A DNA stretch of 20,558 nt from Rhizobium leguminosarum. Its GTDB lineage: Bacteria; Pseudomonadota; Alphaproteobacteria; Rhizobiales; Rhizobiaceae. Position 1 is the first letter of the stretch. Every line of letters begins with the position of its first letter. Location: positions 1-20,558 of the forward strand of contig NZ_LWBS01000458.1 of NCBI RefSeq assembly GCF_001652265.1, in the 5' to 3' direction. Made by a program: the position numbers and the translations under genes. The notes beneath the pieces are model-generated. The model saw only the letters and a list, made by a program, of their open reading frames with translations, was not told the DNA's origin and did no database searches. Of this stretch, positions 6,747 to 15,008 are shown piece by piece.

Positions 6747-7958
6747 ATGATACGGCGTGCCCTCCTCGTCTCCTCGGCCCTGGCATTCGCAGCCCTCCTC
6801 GCTGCCTGCAGCGACAGTGGCTCCAAGCCCGCGGGCAATGCGGGCGCAGGCGCGGCACAGCAGGCTGCCCCGGTCGGCGTGATTGCGTTGACGCAGGGCA
6901 CGTTCCCGATCACCACGATCCTGCCTGGCCGTGCCGAGACATTTCAGACCGCCGATATCCGGCCGCAGGTGAGCGGCCTGATCCGCGAGGTCGCTTTTAA
7001 GGAAGGCGGCGAAATCAAGAAGGGCGACCTTCTCTACCAGATCGAGGATGCACCCTATATAGCTGCCGTCGAGCAGGCCAAGGCGGCGATCTCCAAGGCG
7101 CAAGCCAGCGTACCGAGCGCTGAAAGCAATCTCGACCGCTACCAGCGCCTCGTCGGCAGCGGCGCCACCCAGATCGAATATGAGACGGCAAAGACGACGC
7201 TGCTCCAGGCCAAGGCCGAAGTCGAGTCGGCGAAGGCCGCGCTATCCGCTGCACAGATCGACCTCGACCATACCAGGATCGTCGCCCCTTTCGATGGCAT
7301 CATCGACCAGACGGCCGTTAATGTCGGCAATGTCGTCTCTGCCAACCAGACGACGGCGCTGACGACGATCCGCCAGCTCGATCCGATCTATATCTCTCTG
7401 ACGGAATCGAGCACCAACCTGCTGAGGTTGCGCGATGCGATGGCCGCCGGCAACATCGAGGGTGCGGAGAACGTCGCCTTCCACCTGATCCTCGAAGACG
7501 GCAAGGAATACAATCAGCAAGGCAAGCTCGACATGTCGAAGCAGGTGGTCAGTGAGACCACCGGCACCTTCATCATTCGTGTGCTCTTTCCCAATCCCGA
7601 CCGCATCGTGCTGCCCGGCATGTATGTCCGCGCAACCGTCGAGCTCGGCGCCGAGGCCGGTTATGCGCTGCCGCAGCTGGCGACAAGCCGTGACGCCAAC
7701 GGCCGGCTGACGGCGCAATTCGTTTCCGCCGACGGCAAGGTCGAAACCCGCGCCTTCGAGAACAGCTCGCCCTCCAACAATTCCTGGCTCGTGACCGAAG
7801 GCATCAAGGACGGCGATCAGCTGATAGTCAGCGGCGTGCAATCGATCACCTCCGGCATGCCGGTGAAGCCAGTCCCGATGAAGATCACCGACAACGGCGT
7901 GGTCGTGGCTGCCGAGCAGCCCGCGGCCGGTGACGCGCAGAAGCCCGCAGCGAAATAA
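6747..7958 (+). CDS. RND efflux periplasmic adaptor (membrane fusion) lipoprotein
   Basis: This 403-residue protein couples the inner-membrane pump to the outer-membrane channel. A lipoprotein signal peptide runs to the lipobox LAAC with Cys21 as the acylation site. The first half of the barrel-sandwich (lipoyl-like) domain is at about 70-103, a long alpha-helical hairpin at about 105-170 (Ala/Lys/Glu rich), and the second half at about 172-205 (TRIVAPFDGIID). Beta-barrel and membrane-proximal domains follow to about 370, then a low-complexity tail. An upstream in-frame ATG at 6717 would add ten residues, but AGGA at 6736-6739 and the signal peptide favour 6747. It is the first structural gene of the pump operon, 48 bases before the pump gene. 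Confidence 0.92.
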   Translation: MIRRALLVSSALAFAALLAACSDSGSKPAGNAGAGAAQQAAPVGVIALTQGTFPITTILPGRAETFQTADIRPQVSGLIREVAFKEGGEIKKGDLLYQIEDAPYIAAVEQAKAAISKAQASVPSAESNLDRYQRLVGSGATQIEYETAKTTLLQAKAEVESAKAALSAAQIDLDHTRIVAPFDGIIDQTAVNVGNVVSANQTTALTTIRQLDPIYISLTESSTNLLRLRDAMAAGNIEGAENVAFHLILEDGKEYNQQGKLDMSKQVVSETTGTFIIRVLFPNPDRIVLPGMYVRATVELGAEAGYALPQLATSRDANGRLTAQFVSADGKVETRAFENSSPSNNSWLVTEGIKDGDQLIVSGVQSITSGMPVKPVPMKITDNGVVVAAEQPAAGDAQKPAAK

Positions 7959-8006
7959 TCGCTGCAGGCCCGCATCGTCACCGTCTCAGCCGCACAGGAA
8001 CAACCG

Positions 8007-11000
8007 ATGGCCAAGTTTTTCATCCGACGTCCAATTTTCGCCTGGGTCATTGCGATCACCATCATGCTCGCCGGCGTGCTGGCGATTTTCACCCTGTCGA
8101 TCTCGCAATATCCCGACATCGCCCCGACGACGGTTCGCATCAACGCCACCTATCGCGGCGCCAGCGCCGAGACGGTCGAGAAATCGGTGACGACGATCAT
8201 CGAAGACGGCATGACCGGCCTCGACGACCTCACCTATATGACCTCGACCTCGTCGACCGGGTCGGCCAACATCCAGCTCACTTTCGGAACCAGCATCGAT
8301 CCTGACATCGCCCAGGTGCAGGTGCAGAACAAGCTGCAGCTGGTCCAGTCGCAGCTTCCGGGCGACGTCATCGATGCCGGCATCAGCGTGACGCGCTCGA
8401 CCTCGAGCATCCTTCTCGTCGGCTCGCTTGTTTCGACCGATGGCAAACGCAACTCCGTCGACCTCGGCAATATCATGTCGACCTCGATCGAGGATCAGAT
8501 CCAGCGCCTGGAAGGCGTCGGCAGCATCAATGTCTTCGGTTCGGGATACGCCATGCGCGTCTGGCTCGATCCGTTCAAGCTGCTGAAATACCAGTTGACG
8601 CCGAGCGACGTGACGTCTGCCATCCAGGCCCAGAACACCCAGGTCTCCGTTGGCTCGCTCGGCGCCCAGCCGACGATCCCCGGCCAACAGATCAACGTCA
8701 CCATCACCGCCCAAAGCCAGCTGACCACCGTCGCCGATTTCGAGCACATCATCCTGAAGGTCGAAAAGGACGGCGCGACGGTGCGCTTGAGCGACGTCTC
8801 GCGCATCGAGATCGGTCAGGAAAGCTATGGGGGGAGTTCGCGCTACAACGGCATGCCTTCGAGCGGCTTTGCCGTCAACCTCGCAATCGGCGCCAACGCC
8901 ATCGATACCGCCGCCCGCGTGCGCTCCGCGCTCGAGGTTATCGGCCGCGGTCTGCCGGCAGGTGTCGAGATCACCTATCCCTACGACACCACGCCCTTCG
9001 TGGAACTGTCGATCGAGAAGGTCGTTCACACGCTGATCGAGGCGATCGTACTCGTCTTCGTGGTGCTGCTCGTCTTTCTGCAGAATCTGCGTGCGACGCT
9101 GATCCCGACGATTGCCGTTCCCGTGGTGTTACTCGGCACCTTCGGGGTGCTGGCGGTCACCGGCTACTCGATCAATACCTTGACGATGTTCGCCATGGTG
9201 CTGGCGATCGGCCTTCTCGTCGACGACGCCATCGTCGTCGTCGAAAACGTCGAACGCATCATGTCCGAAGAAAAGCTTTCGCCGCTCGAGGCGACGGAAA
9301 AATCGATGGGCGAGATCACCGGCGCCATCGTCGGCATCGCGCTCGTCCTCACCGCCGTCTTCATTCCGATGGCCTTCTTCGGCGGTTCGACCGGCATCAT
9401 TTATCGCCAGTTCTCGATCACCATCGTCTCGGCCATGCTGCTGTCGGCGCTCGTCGCCCTCGTGCTGACGCCCGCACTTTGCGCCACGATGCTGAAGCCG
9501 GTCGGCGAACACCGGAAGCACCGCCTCGGCGACTGGTTCAACCGCAACTTCACGCGCTCGACCAACGGCTATATCAGCGCCATCGGCTATCTGCTGAAAC
9601 GGCCGATCCGCGTCATGCTGGTCTTCCTTCTGGTCGGCGCCGGCTGCGCCTATCTCTTCACCCGCCTGCCGAGCTCGTTCTTGCCGCAGGAAGACCAGGG
9701 CGTGCTGTTGACCATCGTCACCACGCCGCCTGGCTCGACTACGCAGCAGACCCAGGCCGTCGTTGAGAAGGTGGAAAACTATTATCGCCAGAATGAGAAG
9801 GATGCCGTCGAATCCGTCTTCGGCGCCCTCGGCTTTGGCTTCAACGGCTCCGGCCAGAACAGCGCCATTGTTTTCACCAAGCTCAAGGATTTTTCGCTGC
9901 GCACCGATCCAAATCTGAGCGCCCAGTCGGTTGTCAGCCGGGCGCTTCGCAGCTTCTTTGCGATGCGCGAGGCACAGGTCTTCGCGCTCCTGCCGCCGGC
10001 AATTCAGGGCCTCGGCGTGTCGAGCGGCTTTTCCATGTATCTCGTCGATACCGGCGGCCACGGCAACGACGCTCTGACGGCAGCCTCCAAGCGGTTGATC
10101 CAGATGGGCAACAGCTCGGGTAAAGTCGTGGCGCTGCGCAGCAGCAACAAGGAAGTCGAGCCGCAGATGCGCATCGTGCTCGATCAGGAAAAGATCGGCG
10201 CCATGGGCGTCGACATCGCCTCGGTCAATTCGATGCTGTCGATCATCTTCACCGGCCGCGACGTCAACGACTTCACGTTGAACGGCGAGATCAAGCCGGT
10301 CTACGTCGAGGGCGATGCGCCCTTCCGCATGCAGCCGAGCGATCTCAACCACTGGTACGCCCGGAACAATGACGGCGAAATGGTGCCCTTCTCCGCCTTT
10401 ACCCGCACCGAGTGGGTGAAGGGCGCGCCCTCGCTTGCCCGCTTCAATGCCGTCAGCGCCATTCCGCTTGACGGCGCTTCCGCACCCGGGGTTTCCTCCG
10501 GCGATGCGATGAACGAAATGGAAGCCCTGACCAGTGAGCTCGGCGGCGGCTACACAGTCGCCTGGCAGGGAATTTCCTATCAGGAGCGCCTGTCCGGCTC
10601 GCAAGCGCCGATGCTTTATGCGATCTCGGTTCTCGTCGTCTTCCTCTGCCTGGCGGCCCTTTACGAAAGCTGGTCGATCCCCTTCTCGGTGATCATGGCG
10701 GTGCCTGTCGGTATTCTTGGGGCGCTGTCGGCGGCAACTCTCTTCGGCCAGGCGAACGACGTCTATTTCAAGGTCGGTCTGCTCACCACCATCGGGTTGG
10801 CGGCGAAGAACGCGATTCTGATCGTCGAATTCGCCAAGGATCGTATGGAAAGCGGCATGGGGCTCTACGAGGCGACATTGGAAGCGGCCAGATTGCGCCT
10901 GCGGCCGATCATCATGACCTCGCTTGCCTTCATTCTCGGCGTCGTGCCGCTGGCGATCGCGACAGGCGCGGGCTCGGCGGCACAGAATGCCATTGGTATC

Positions 11001-11117
11001 GGCGTTCTCGGCGGCATGCTGGCGGCGACGATGCTCGGGATTTTCTTCGTGCCGTCGTTTTTCGTCGTCATTCGACGCATCTTTGCCACACGCGGCAAAA
11101 ATGCGGCAGGCCTGTGA
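8007..11117 (+). CDS. HAE1-family RND multidrug efflux pump
   Basis: This 1036-residue inner-membrane proton/drug antiporter matches the usual AcrB/MexB length. It starts with the typical MAKFFIRRPIFAWVIAI and has two large periplasmic loops and about 12 membrane helices. The proton-relay pair Asp406-Asp407 sits in GLLVDDAIVVVEN (TM4; AcrB 407/408), and Lys934 in GLAAKNAILIVEFAKD (TM10; AcrB 940), so the relay is intact. Expected substrates are hydrophobic or amphiphilic toxicants, but specificity cannot be read. It is preceded by its adaptor and followed 150 bases later by the outer-membrane partner. AmeB of Agrobacterium and BepE of Brucella are likely relatives, from memory. CAGGAA before the ATG serves as ribosome-binding site. 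Confidence 0.95.
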   Translation: MAKFFIRRPIFAWVIAITIMLAGVLAIFTLSISQYPDIAPTTVRINATYRGASAETVEKSVTTIIEDGMTGLDDLTYMTSTSSTGSANIQLTFGTSIDPDIAQVQVQNKLQLVQSQLPGDVIDAGISVTRSTSSILLVGSLVSTDGKRNSVDLGNIMSTSIEDQIQRLEGVGSINVFGSGYAMRVWLDPFKLLKYQLTPSDVTSAIQAQNTQVSVGSLGAQPTIPGQQINVTITAQSQLTTVADFEHIILKVEKDGATVRLSDVSRIEIGQESYGGSSRYNGMPSSGFAVNLAIGANAIDTAARVRSALEVIGRGLPAGVEITYPYDTTPFVELSIEKVVHTLIEAIVLVFVVLLVFLQNLRATLIPTIAVPVVLLGTFGVLAVTGYSINTLTMFAMVLAIGLLVDDAIVVVENVERIMSEEKLSPLEATEKSMGEITGAIVGIALVLTAVFIPMAFFGGSTGIIYRQFSITIVSAMLLSALVALVLTPALCATMLKPVGEHRKHRLGDWFNRNFTRSTNGYISAIGYLLKRPIRVMLVFLLVGAGCAYLFTRLPSSFLPQEDQGVLLTIVTTPPGSTTQQTQAVVEKVENYYRQNEKDAVESVFGALGFGFNGSGQNSAIVFTKLKDFSLRTDPNLSAQSVVSRALRSFFAMREAQVFALLPPAIQGLGVSSGFSMYLVDTGGHGNDALTAASKRLIQMGNSSGKVVALRSSNKEVEPQMRIVLDQEKIGAMGVDIASVNSMLSIIFTGRDVNDFTLNGEIKPVYVEGDAPFRMQPSDLNHWYARNNDGEMVPFSAFTRTEWVKGAPSLARFNAVSAIPLDGASAPGVSSGDAMNEMEALTSELGGGYTVAWQGISYQERLSGSQAPMLYAISVLVVFLCLAALYESWSIPFSVIMAVPVGILGALSAATLFGQANDVYFKVGLLTTIGLAAKNAILIVEFAKDRMESGMGLYEATLEAARLRLRPIIMTSLAFILGVVPLAIATGAGSAAQNAIGIGVLGGMLAATMLGIFFVPSFFVVIRRIFATRGKNAAGL

Positions 11118-11267
11118 TATAAATGCACTGTGATATTGCTGTTCCCGTTGCTACATTGCGCCCGACTGCTTCGGAATGGTGTTTTTGGTAGATCGAGGCG
11201 CGGCGGCCGATAGTGAAGCATGAAGCTTCGGACAAGAATTGACTTGCTCGAGTACAGGATGAAATGA

Positions 11268-12701
11268 ATGGTATCTCTTCGTTTTGCCACACCGGCATTA
11301 TTGTTATTGTTGTCGGGCTGCGTTGTAGGCCCGGATCATGTTCCTCCTGAGATGCCGCTGCCCGCCAAATTCGGAGAGGGTGGGACCAAGAGTGATGGCG
11401 ATGTTGCTACTGCAGCATGGTGGACCGCCTTCAAGGATTCAAGACTGAACGGCTACGTCAAGGCCGGCCTCGATCAGAACCTGACAGTTCAGCAGGCGAT
11501 CGAAAGAATCAATGCAGCTTCCGCAAACGTCACCACCGCCGGCGCGGGCGGCCTGCCGAGCCTGACGGTCGGCGCCTCGCAGACGGTCAGCGGCGAGAAA
11601 GGCGAGTTGCGCACGCAGCTCGACACGCGCCACACGAGTGCCGGCGAAGTCCAGCTGAGCTGGCTGCTCGATCTCTTCGGGCTCTACAAGCGCAATACGG
11701 AGAGCGCGCTTGCCTCGCTCGATTCCGCTTACGCATCGGCTGACGTTGCCAGGCTGACCCTCATACAGGATCTTGTCTCGAGCTATATCGACGTTCGCTT
11801 CTTTCAGCAGCGCCTGGCGCTTTCGAAGGCCAACCTGAAATCTCGCCAGGAAACCTACGAACTCACCAAGTTCCAGCTGGAAGCCGGCGCCGCTTCGCGT
11901 CTTGACGTCGTTCAGGCCGAAGGTCTCGTCCAGTCGACGCTCGCCGAAATTCCCGGCCTCGAAACCAATATCCGCATTTCCGCCCATCACATCGCCACGC
12001 TGCTCGGCCTGCCGGCTTCGGCTCTTGTCGATGAATTGCTGAAGGGCTCCGGTCAGCCGGTATTCCGCGGCGGCATCACCTCCGGCATCCCGGCCGACCT
12101 GATCCGCAATCGTCCGGACATCCGCGTCGCGGAACGTGAGCTTGCCGCCGCAACGGCCAATATCGGCGTTGCCCAGGCGCAGCTTTATCCGAGCATCTCG
12201 CTTAGCGGCTCGATCTCGCCGACCTACATCAACCAGCGTGGCATCCATGGCGGCCTGACGCCCTGGTCCTTCGGCCCGACGCTCAACCTGCCGATTTTCG
12301 ACGGCGGTACCCTGCGCGCCAACGTCAAGACGGCACAGTCCAATGCCGCCACTGCCTATCTCAACTGGAAATCGACGGTGCTGACGGCGGTCGAGCAGGT
12401 CGAGAATGCGCTTTCGGCCGTCCGGCGTGACGCACAAACGGTCGCGGCGCTTCAGGCCCAGGTGAAGACCACGCAGGAAACGCTGGAACTTTCAACTGCA
12501 TCCTACAAGGACGGCGCCTCCTCGCTGCTCGACGTTCTCGACGCGCAGCGCCAGGTTTCGCTGGCCCAGGCAAGCCTTGCCGCATCCGTCCAACAGATGG
12601 CAAAGGACTATGTCTCGCTGAACATCGCAGTCGGCGGTGGCTTCGCCCCCGGCGGCAAGACGACCGCACCGGCGGCGAAGGTTGTGGCTGTCAAGGGCTG
12701 A
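11268..12701 (+). CDS. NodT-family outer-membrane efflux lipoprotein
   Basis: This 477-residue channel completes the tripartite pump. A short signal peptide ends in the lipobox LSGC with Cys18 and is followed by VVGPDHVPPEMPLP, the usual start of OprM/NodT proteins (VGPDY-like). Two OEP repeats (about residues 60-250 and 275-460) carry the typical helical stretches, including RPDIRVAERELAAATANIGVAQAQLYPSISLSGS (split over the start of repeat two) and SLLDVLDAQRQ near the end. The ATG is preceded by AGGA at 11256-11259. A 150-base gap to the pump gene is long for such an operon but holds no convincing promoter or terminator. It is the last gene before the terminator at 12731-12760. Confidence 0.92.
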   Translation: MVSLRFATPALLLLLSGCVVGPDHVPPEMPLPAKFGEGGTKSDGDVATAAWWTAFKDSRLNGYVKAGLDQNLTVQQAIERINAASANVTTAGAGGLPSLTVGASQTVSGEKGELRTQLDTRHTSAGEVQLSWLLDLFGLYKRNTESALASLDSAYASADVARLTLIQDLVSSYIDVRFFQQRLALSKANLKSRQETYELTKFQLEAGAASRLDVVQAEGLVQSTLAEIPGLETNIRISAHHIATLLGLPASALVDELLKGSGQPVFRGGITSGIPADLIRNRPDIRVAERELAAATANIGVAQAQLYPSISLSGSISPTYINQRGIHGGLTPWSFGPTLNLPIFDGGTLRANVKTAQSNAATAYLNWKSTVLTAVEQVENALSAVRRDAQTVAALQAQVKTTQETLELSTASYKDGASSLLDVLDAQRQVSLAQASLAASVQQMAKDYVSLNIAVGGGFAPGGKTTAPAAKVVAVKG

Positions 12702-12730
12702 CAGCTGCTGCAATCGACCTGAGAAGTACA

Positions 12731-12760
12731 AAGCCTCGCGATCGCCTCGCGGGGCTTTTT
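12731..12760 (+). terminator. Rho-independent terminator of the efflux operon
   Basis: AAGCCTCGCGA (12731-12741) pairs with TCGCGGGGCTT (12747-12757) over 11 bp with a single T-G wobble and a five-base loop. A run of five T follows at 12756-12760. Its position 29 bases after the outer-membrane gene closes the efflux transcription unit. Confidence 0.85.
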
Positions 12761-12811
12761 CTTGCCTGCGGCGTGCCGCAACCGAATAATTGCGCATAAG
12801 ATGCATTCGGA

Positions 12812-12840
12812 TTCGACATGCAGAAAAAGCTGAGCTATCA
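12812..12840 (+). promoter_or_regulatory. Candidate promoter of the LacI/purine-salvage operon
   Basis: TTCGAC (12812-12817) and CTATCA (12835-12840) are separated by exactly 17 bases and resemble the alphaproteobacterial sigma-70 pattern. The -10 runs into the left arm of the operator palindrome, so repressor binding would block initiation. Confidence 0.45.
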
Positions 12841-12868
12841 CTCTGATTAAACGATTAATCAGAGTGAT
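12837..12868. promoter_or_regulatory. Perfect 14+14 bp palindrome, probable LacI-family operator
   Basis: Left arm ATCACTCTGATTAA (12837-12850) and right arm TTAATCAGAGTGAT (12855-12868) are exact inverted copies around ACGA. The symmetry axis falls on a CG step, as in typical LacI-family operators. It ends eight bases before the LacI ATG, so autorepression is likely. In the transcript the same bases could form a hairpin over the ribosome-binding region. Confidence 0.8.
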
Positions 12869-12876
12869 CGTCGATC

Positions 12877-13920
12877 ATGGCAGCACCGCGCCCGGGACCG
12901 AACCTCAGCAGGATCGCAACGTCGCTCGGCGTCTCCGTCGCCACGGTCTCCAATGCGCTTTCCGGCAAAGGTCGGGTCTCCGGCAAATTGGTCGAAAGAA
13001 TTCGCGAGCATGCGGCCGAACTCGGTTACGTCCCGAGCCAGGCCGGCCGGGCGCTGCGGACCGGCCGCAGCGGCGTTCTCGGCCTGGTGCTGCCCGATAT
13101 CGCCAATCCGCTGTTCCCGAAGATCGCGCAGGCGATCGAATTCGCGGCCTCCGCCGCCGGTTACGGCGTGCTGATCGCCGACTCCCGCGGCGATGTCGCC
13201 GCCCAGACCGAGGCGATCAACCGGCTGGTCGAGCGCGGCGTCGACGGCATGGTCATCATCCCCCGCCGCGCCACCCGCATTTCGGCCGCGGCCTGTCCGG
13301 TCGCCATCATCGATACTCCCTCGACGCCTGGAAACACCGTTGCCGCCGACCATTGGCAGGGCGGCCACGAAATCGCCGTTCATCTCGCGGGCCTCGGCCA
13401 TCGCCGTATCCTCATCATCGGCAACAATCAGGAATCCAACGTCCAGAATGACCGCGCCGGCGGCATCCGCTCCGGCATGCGCCCGAGCATGCATTCGGAA
13501 ACCCTGTGGATCGACCGGCTGGAGCAGGAGAACGGCAGTGGCTGCTCGCTCGGCCTCGCCGAAAAAGTCAGACAGGGTTTCACCGCCTTCGCAGCCCTCT
13601 CCGACCTGCAGGCGTTGCGGACGCTGACGGAGTTGCAGCAGGCTGGCATCAACATTCCCACTGACGTCAGCGTTACCGGTTTCGACGACCTCATCTGGTC
13701 GCCTGTTGTCACGCCGTCGCTGACGACGGTCCGGATGGACATGGATAGGATTGCCCAAATTGCCGTATCGGCGCTGGTGGATACCATAAAAACAAGCACC
13801 ATCCGGGAGGGCGTGCGCGTTACCGCGGAGATCGAACGCGTCGCCATGCAGCTGATCGTCCGCCAATCATCCGGTCCCGCGAACCTGGCACAAAAGACTT
13901 CAGAGACGGAGAATATGTGA
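12877..13920 (+). CDS. LacI-family transcriptional repressor
   Basis: This 347-residue regulator has the LacI helix-turn-helix at about 10-31 (LSRIATSLGVSVATVSNALS), the hinge at 53-62 (PSQAGRALR), and a periplasmic-binding-protein-like effector domain from about 67 (VLGLVLPDIANPLFPKIAQAI) to 335. The dimerisation-type signature VSVTGFDDLIWSPVVTPSLTTVRMD is intact. It probably represses its own operon through the palindrome just upstream, and the downstream nucleoside hydrolase and adenine deaminase suggest a purine nucleoside or base as effector. No strong Shine-Dalgarno is present: the only AGAG lies inside the palindrome. The gene ends in ATGTGAG, with the next small ORF starting one base later, indicating translational coupling. 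Confidence 0.92.
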   Translation: MAAPRPGPNLSRIATSLGVSVATVSNALSGKGRVSGKLVERIREHAAELGYVPSQAGRALRTGRSGVLGLVLPDIANPLFPKIAQAIEFAASAAGYGVLIADSRGDVAAQTEAINRLVERGVDGMVIIPRRATRISAAACPVAIIDTPSTPGNTVAADHWQGGHEIAVHLAGLGHRRILIIGNNQESNVQNDRAGGIRSGMRPSMHSETLWIDRLEQENGSGCSLGLAEKVRQGFTAFAALSDLQALRTLTELQQAGINIPTDVSVTGFDDLIWSPVVTPSLTTVRMDMDRIAQIAVSALVDTIKTSTIREGVRVTAEIERVAMQLIVRQSSGPANLAQKTSETENM

Positions 13921-13921
13921 G

Positions 13922-14083
13922 ATGAAAAAAGCTTTCATTGCCTCGGCAGCACTCCTCCTCGATACCGCGCTCGGCCCGATCAAAGCCGAGATCGATGCAG
14001 GCCTGCCGCCGCACGAGATCGGCAGCGCGCTCCCCTTCGATCTGCCGGTTGCGGGTGCTGCAAACCTCAAACGTTTCGGGTGA
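13922..14083 (+). CDS. 53-codon ORF between the repressor and the nucleoside hydrolase; possible gene relic
   Basis: The ORF starts one base after the LacI stop, with CGGAG at 13908-13912 as ribosome-binding site, and ends four bases before the hydrolase ATG, so it fits the operon spacing exactly. It begins MKKAFIASAALLL, like the start of a signal peptide for a solute-binding lipoprotein, but the hydrophobic core is interrupted by Asp and followed by a soluble, Pro-rich stretch with no lipobox. One explanation is a deletion fusing the 5' end of a binding-protein gene to later sequence: LacI, binding protein, ABC transporter and hydrolase are often neighbours. It could also be a real small protein or just a coupling leader. 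No family recognised. Confidence 0.4.
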   Translation: MKKAFIASAALLLDTALGPIKAEIDAGLPPHEIGSALPFDLPVAGAANLKRFG

Positions 14084-14087
14084 AATC

Positions 14088-15008
14088 ATGGGCGTCTGGA
14101 TCGACACGGATATGGGCTTCGACGACATCGCCGCCATTCTGGTGGTGGTGCAGTCGGAATTCGAGATCGACGGCGTATCGCTGGTCTTCGGCAATACGCC
14201 TCTGGCGCAGGTAAGGGTGAACGCCGCCGGCGCCGCCAGTGCCTTCGGCTGGACGTTCCCCATCCACACCGGCCGCGCCATGCCCGTGCTCGGCAAGCTC
14301 GAAACCGCGCAGGCGATCCTCGGCGAAACCGGCATCCCGACATCAGGCAAGAGCCTACCGAAGGCGGCGGCCCTTGCCGACAGCGATGCCTTCGCGGCAC
14401 TCTGCCGTTGGCTGGAGCGCCAGGGCCAGCACCGTATCCTGGCGCTCGGGCCCCTCACCAACATCGCCGCCGTGGCGCTTGCCCGGCCCGATCTTGCCGG
14501 CCGCATCACCGAACTCGTCTGGATGGGCGGCGGTGTCACCAGTGGCAACCATACGGCCTCCGCCGAATTCAACGCGCTCGCCGATCCCGAGGCCCTCTCA
14601 ATCGTCGTCGCCCATGGCCTGCCGCTGCGCATGGTCGATCTCGACCTTTGCCGCAAGGTGCTGGCAAGGCCCGAAGACGCCGAACCGATACGCCATGCCG
14701 GCGGCGCCAATGCCGAGCTGATCGCCGATATGTTCTCGGGTTATATCCGCATCGGCACCAGCCGCGGCCGCCCGGCCATGGCAATCTACGACCCCTCTGC
14801 CGCCGTCGCCTTCGTCGCTCCAGATATCTTAAGCTTCCGTCCCGCCCGCATCGACGTCGAGCTGCAGGGTGCCCTCACCCGTGGCCGCACCGTCGTCGAG
14901 ACCCGCGCCACGCATGCGACCTTCAATGCCCAATTCGCCGCCGACATCGATGCCGACATGGCGCGTGTCATCATTCTCGCCGCTTTGGTCAACGAGGCCC
15001 GTAAATGA
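14088..15008 (+). CDS. Inosine-uridine type nucleoside hydrolase
   Basis: This 306-residue enzyme hydrolyses the N-glycosidic bond of a ribonucleoside to a free base and ribose. The Ca2+/ribose-binding start WIDTDMGFDDIAAI has Asp6, Asp8, Asp12 and Asp13; the family norm is DxDPGxDD, so Met9 replaces Pro. Other family elements are VFGN (Asn36), GPLTNIAAVAL (121-131), WMGGG (145-149), EFN (160-162) and YDPSAA (234-239). The position before Asp235 is Tyr, where the well-studied enzymes have the catalytic His. The frame is open from 13938, but the earlier part overlaps the 53-codon ORF and lacks family similarity; GGGTGA precedes the ATG at 14088. Its last four bases (ATGA) overlap the adenine deaminase start. 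Confidence 0.9.
   Translation: MGVWIDTDMGFDDIAAILVVVQSEFEIDGVSLVFGNTPLAQVRVNAAGAASAFGWTFPIHTGRAMPVLGKLETAQAILGETGIPTSGKSLPKAAALADSDAFAALCRWLERQGQHRILALGPLTNIAAVALARPDLAGRITELVWMGGGVTSGNHTASAEFNALADPEALSIVVAHGLPLRMVDLDLCRKVLARPEDAEPIRHAGGANAELIADMFSGYIRIGTSRGRPAMAIYDPSAAVAFVAPDILSFRPARIDVELQGALTRGRTVVETRATHATFNAQFAADIDADMARVIILAALVNEARK

Noticed and set aside
9129..10604. Long minus-strand ORF inside the efflux pump gene
   Set aside because: It is the antisense shadow of a high-GC coding region and encodes a charged, low-complexity product with no domain.
11239..11267. Separate promoter (TTGACT) for the outer-membrane channel gene
   Set aside because: No -10 lies at a suitable distance, and the start site would fall at or beyond the ATG.
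13938..14087. N-terminal extension of the nucleoside hydrolase
   Set aside because: These codons overlap the 53-codon ORF, are Arg/Ser-rich, and precede the normal family start MGVWIDTDMG.
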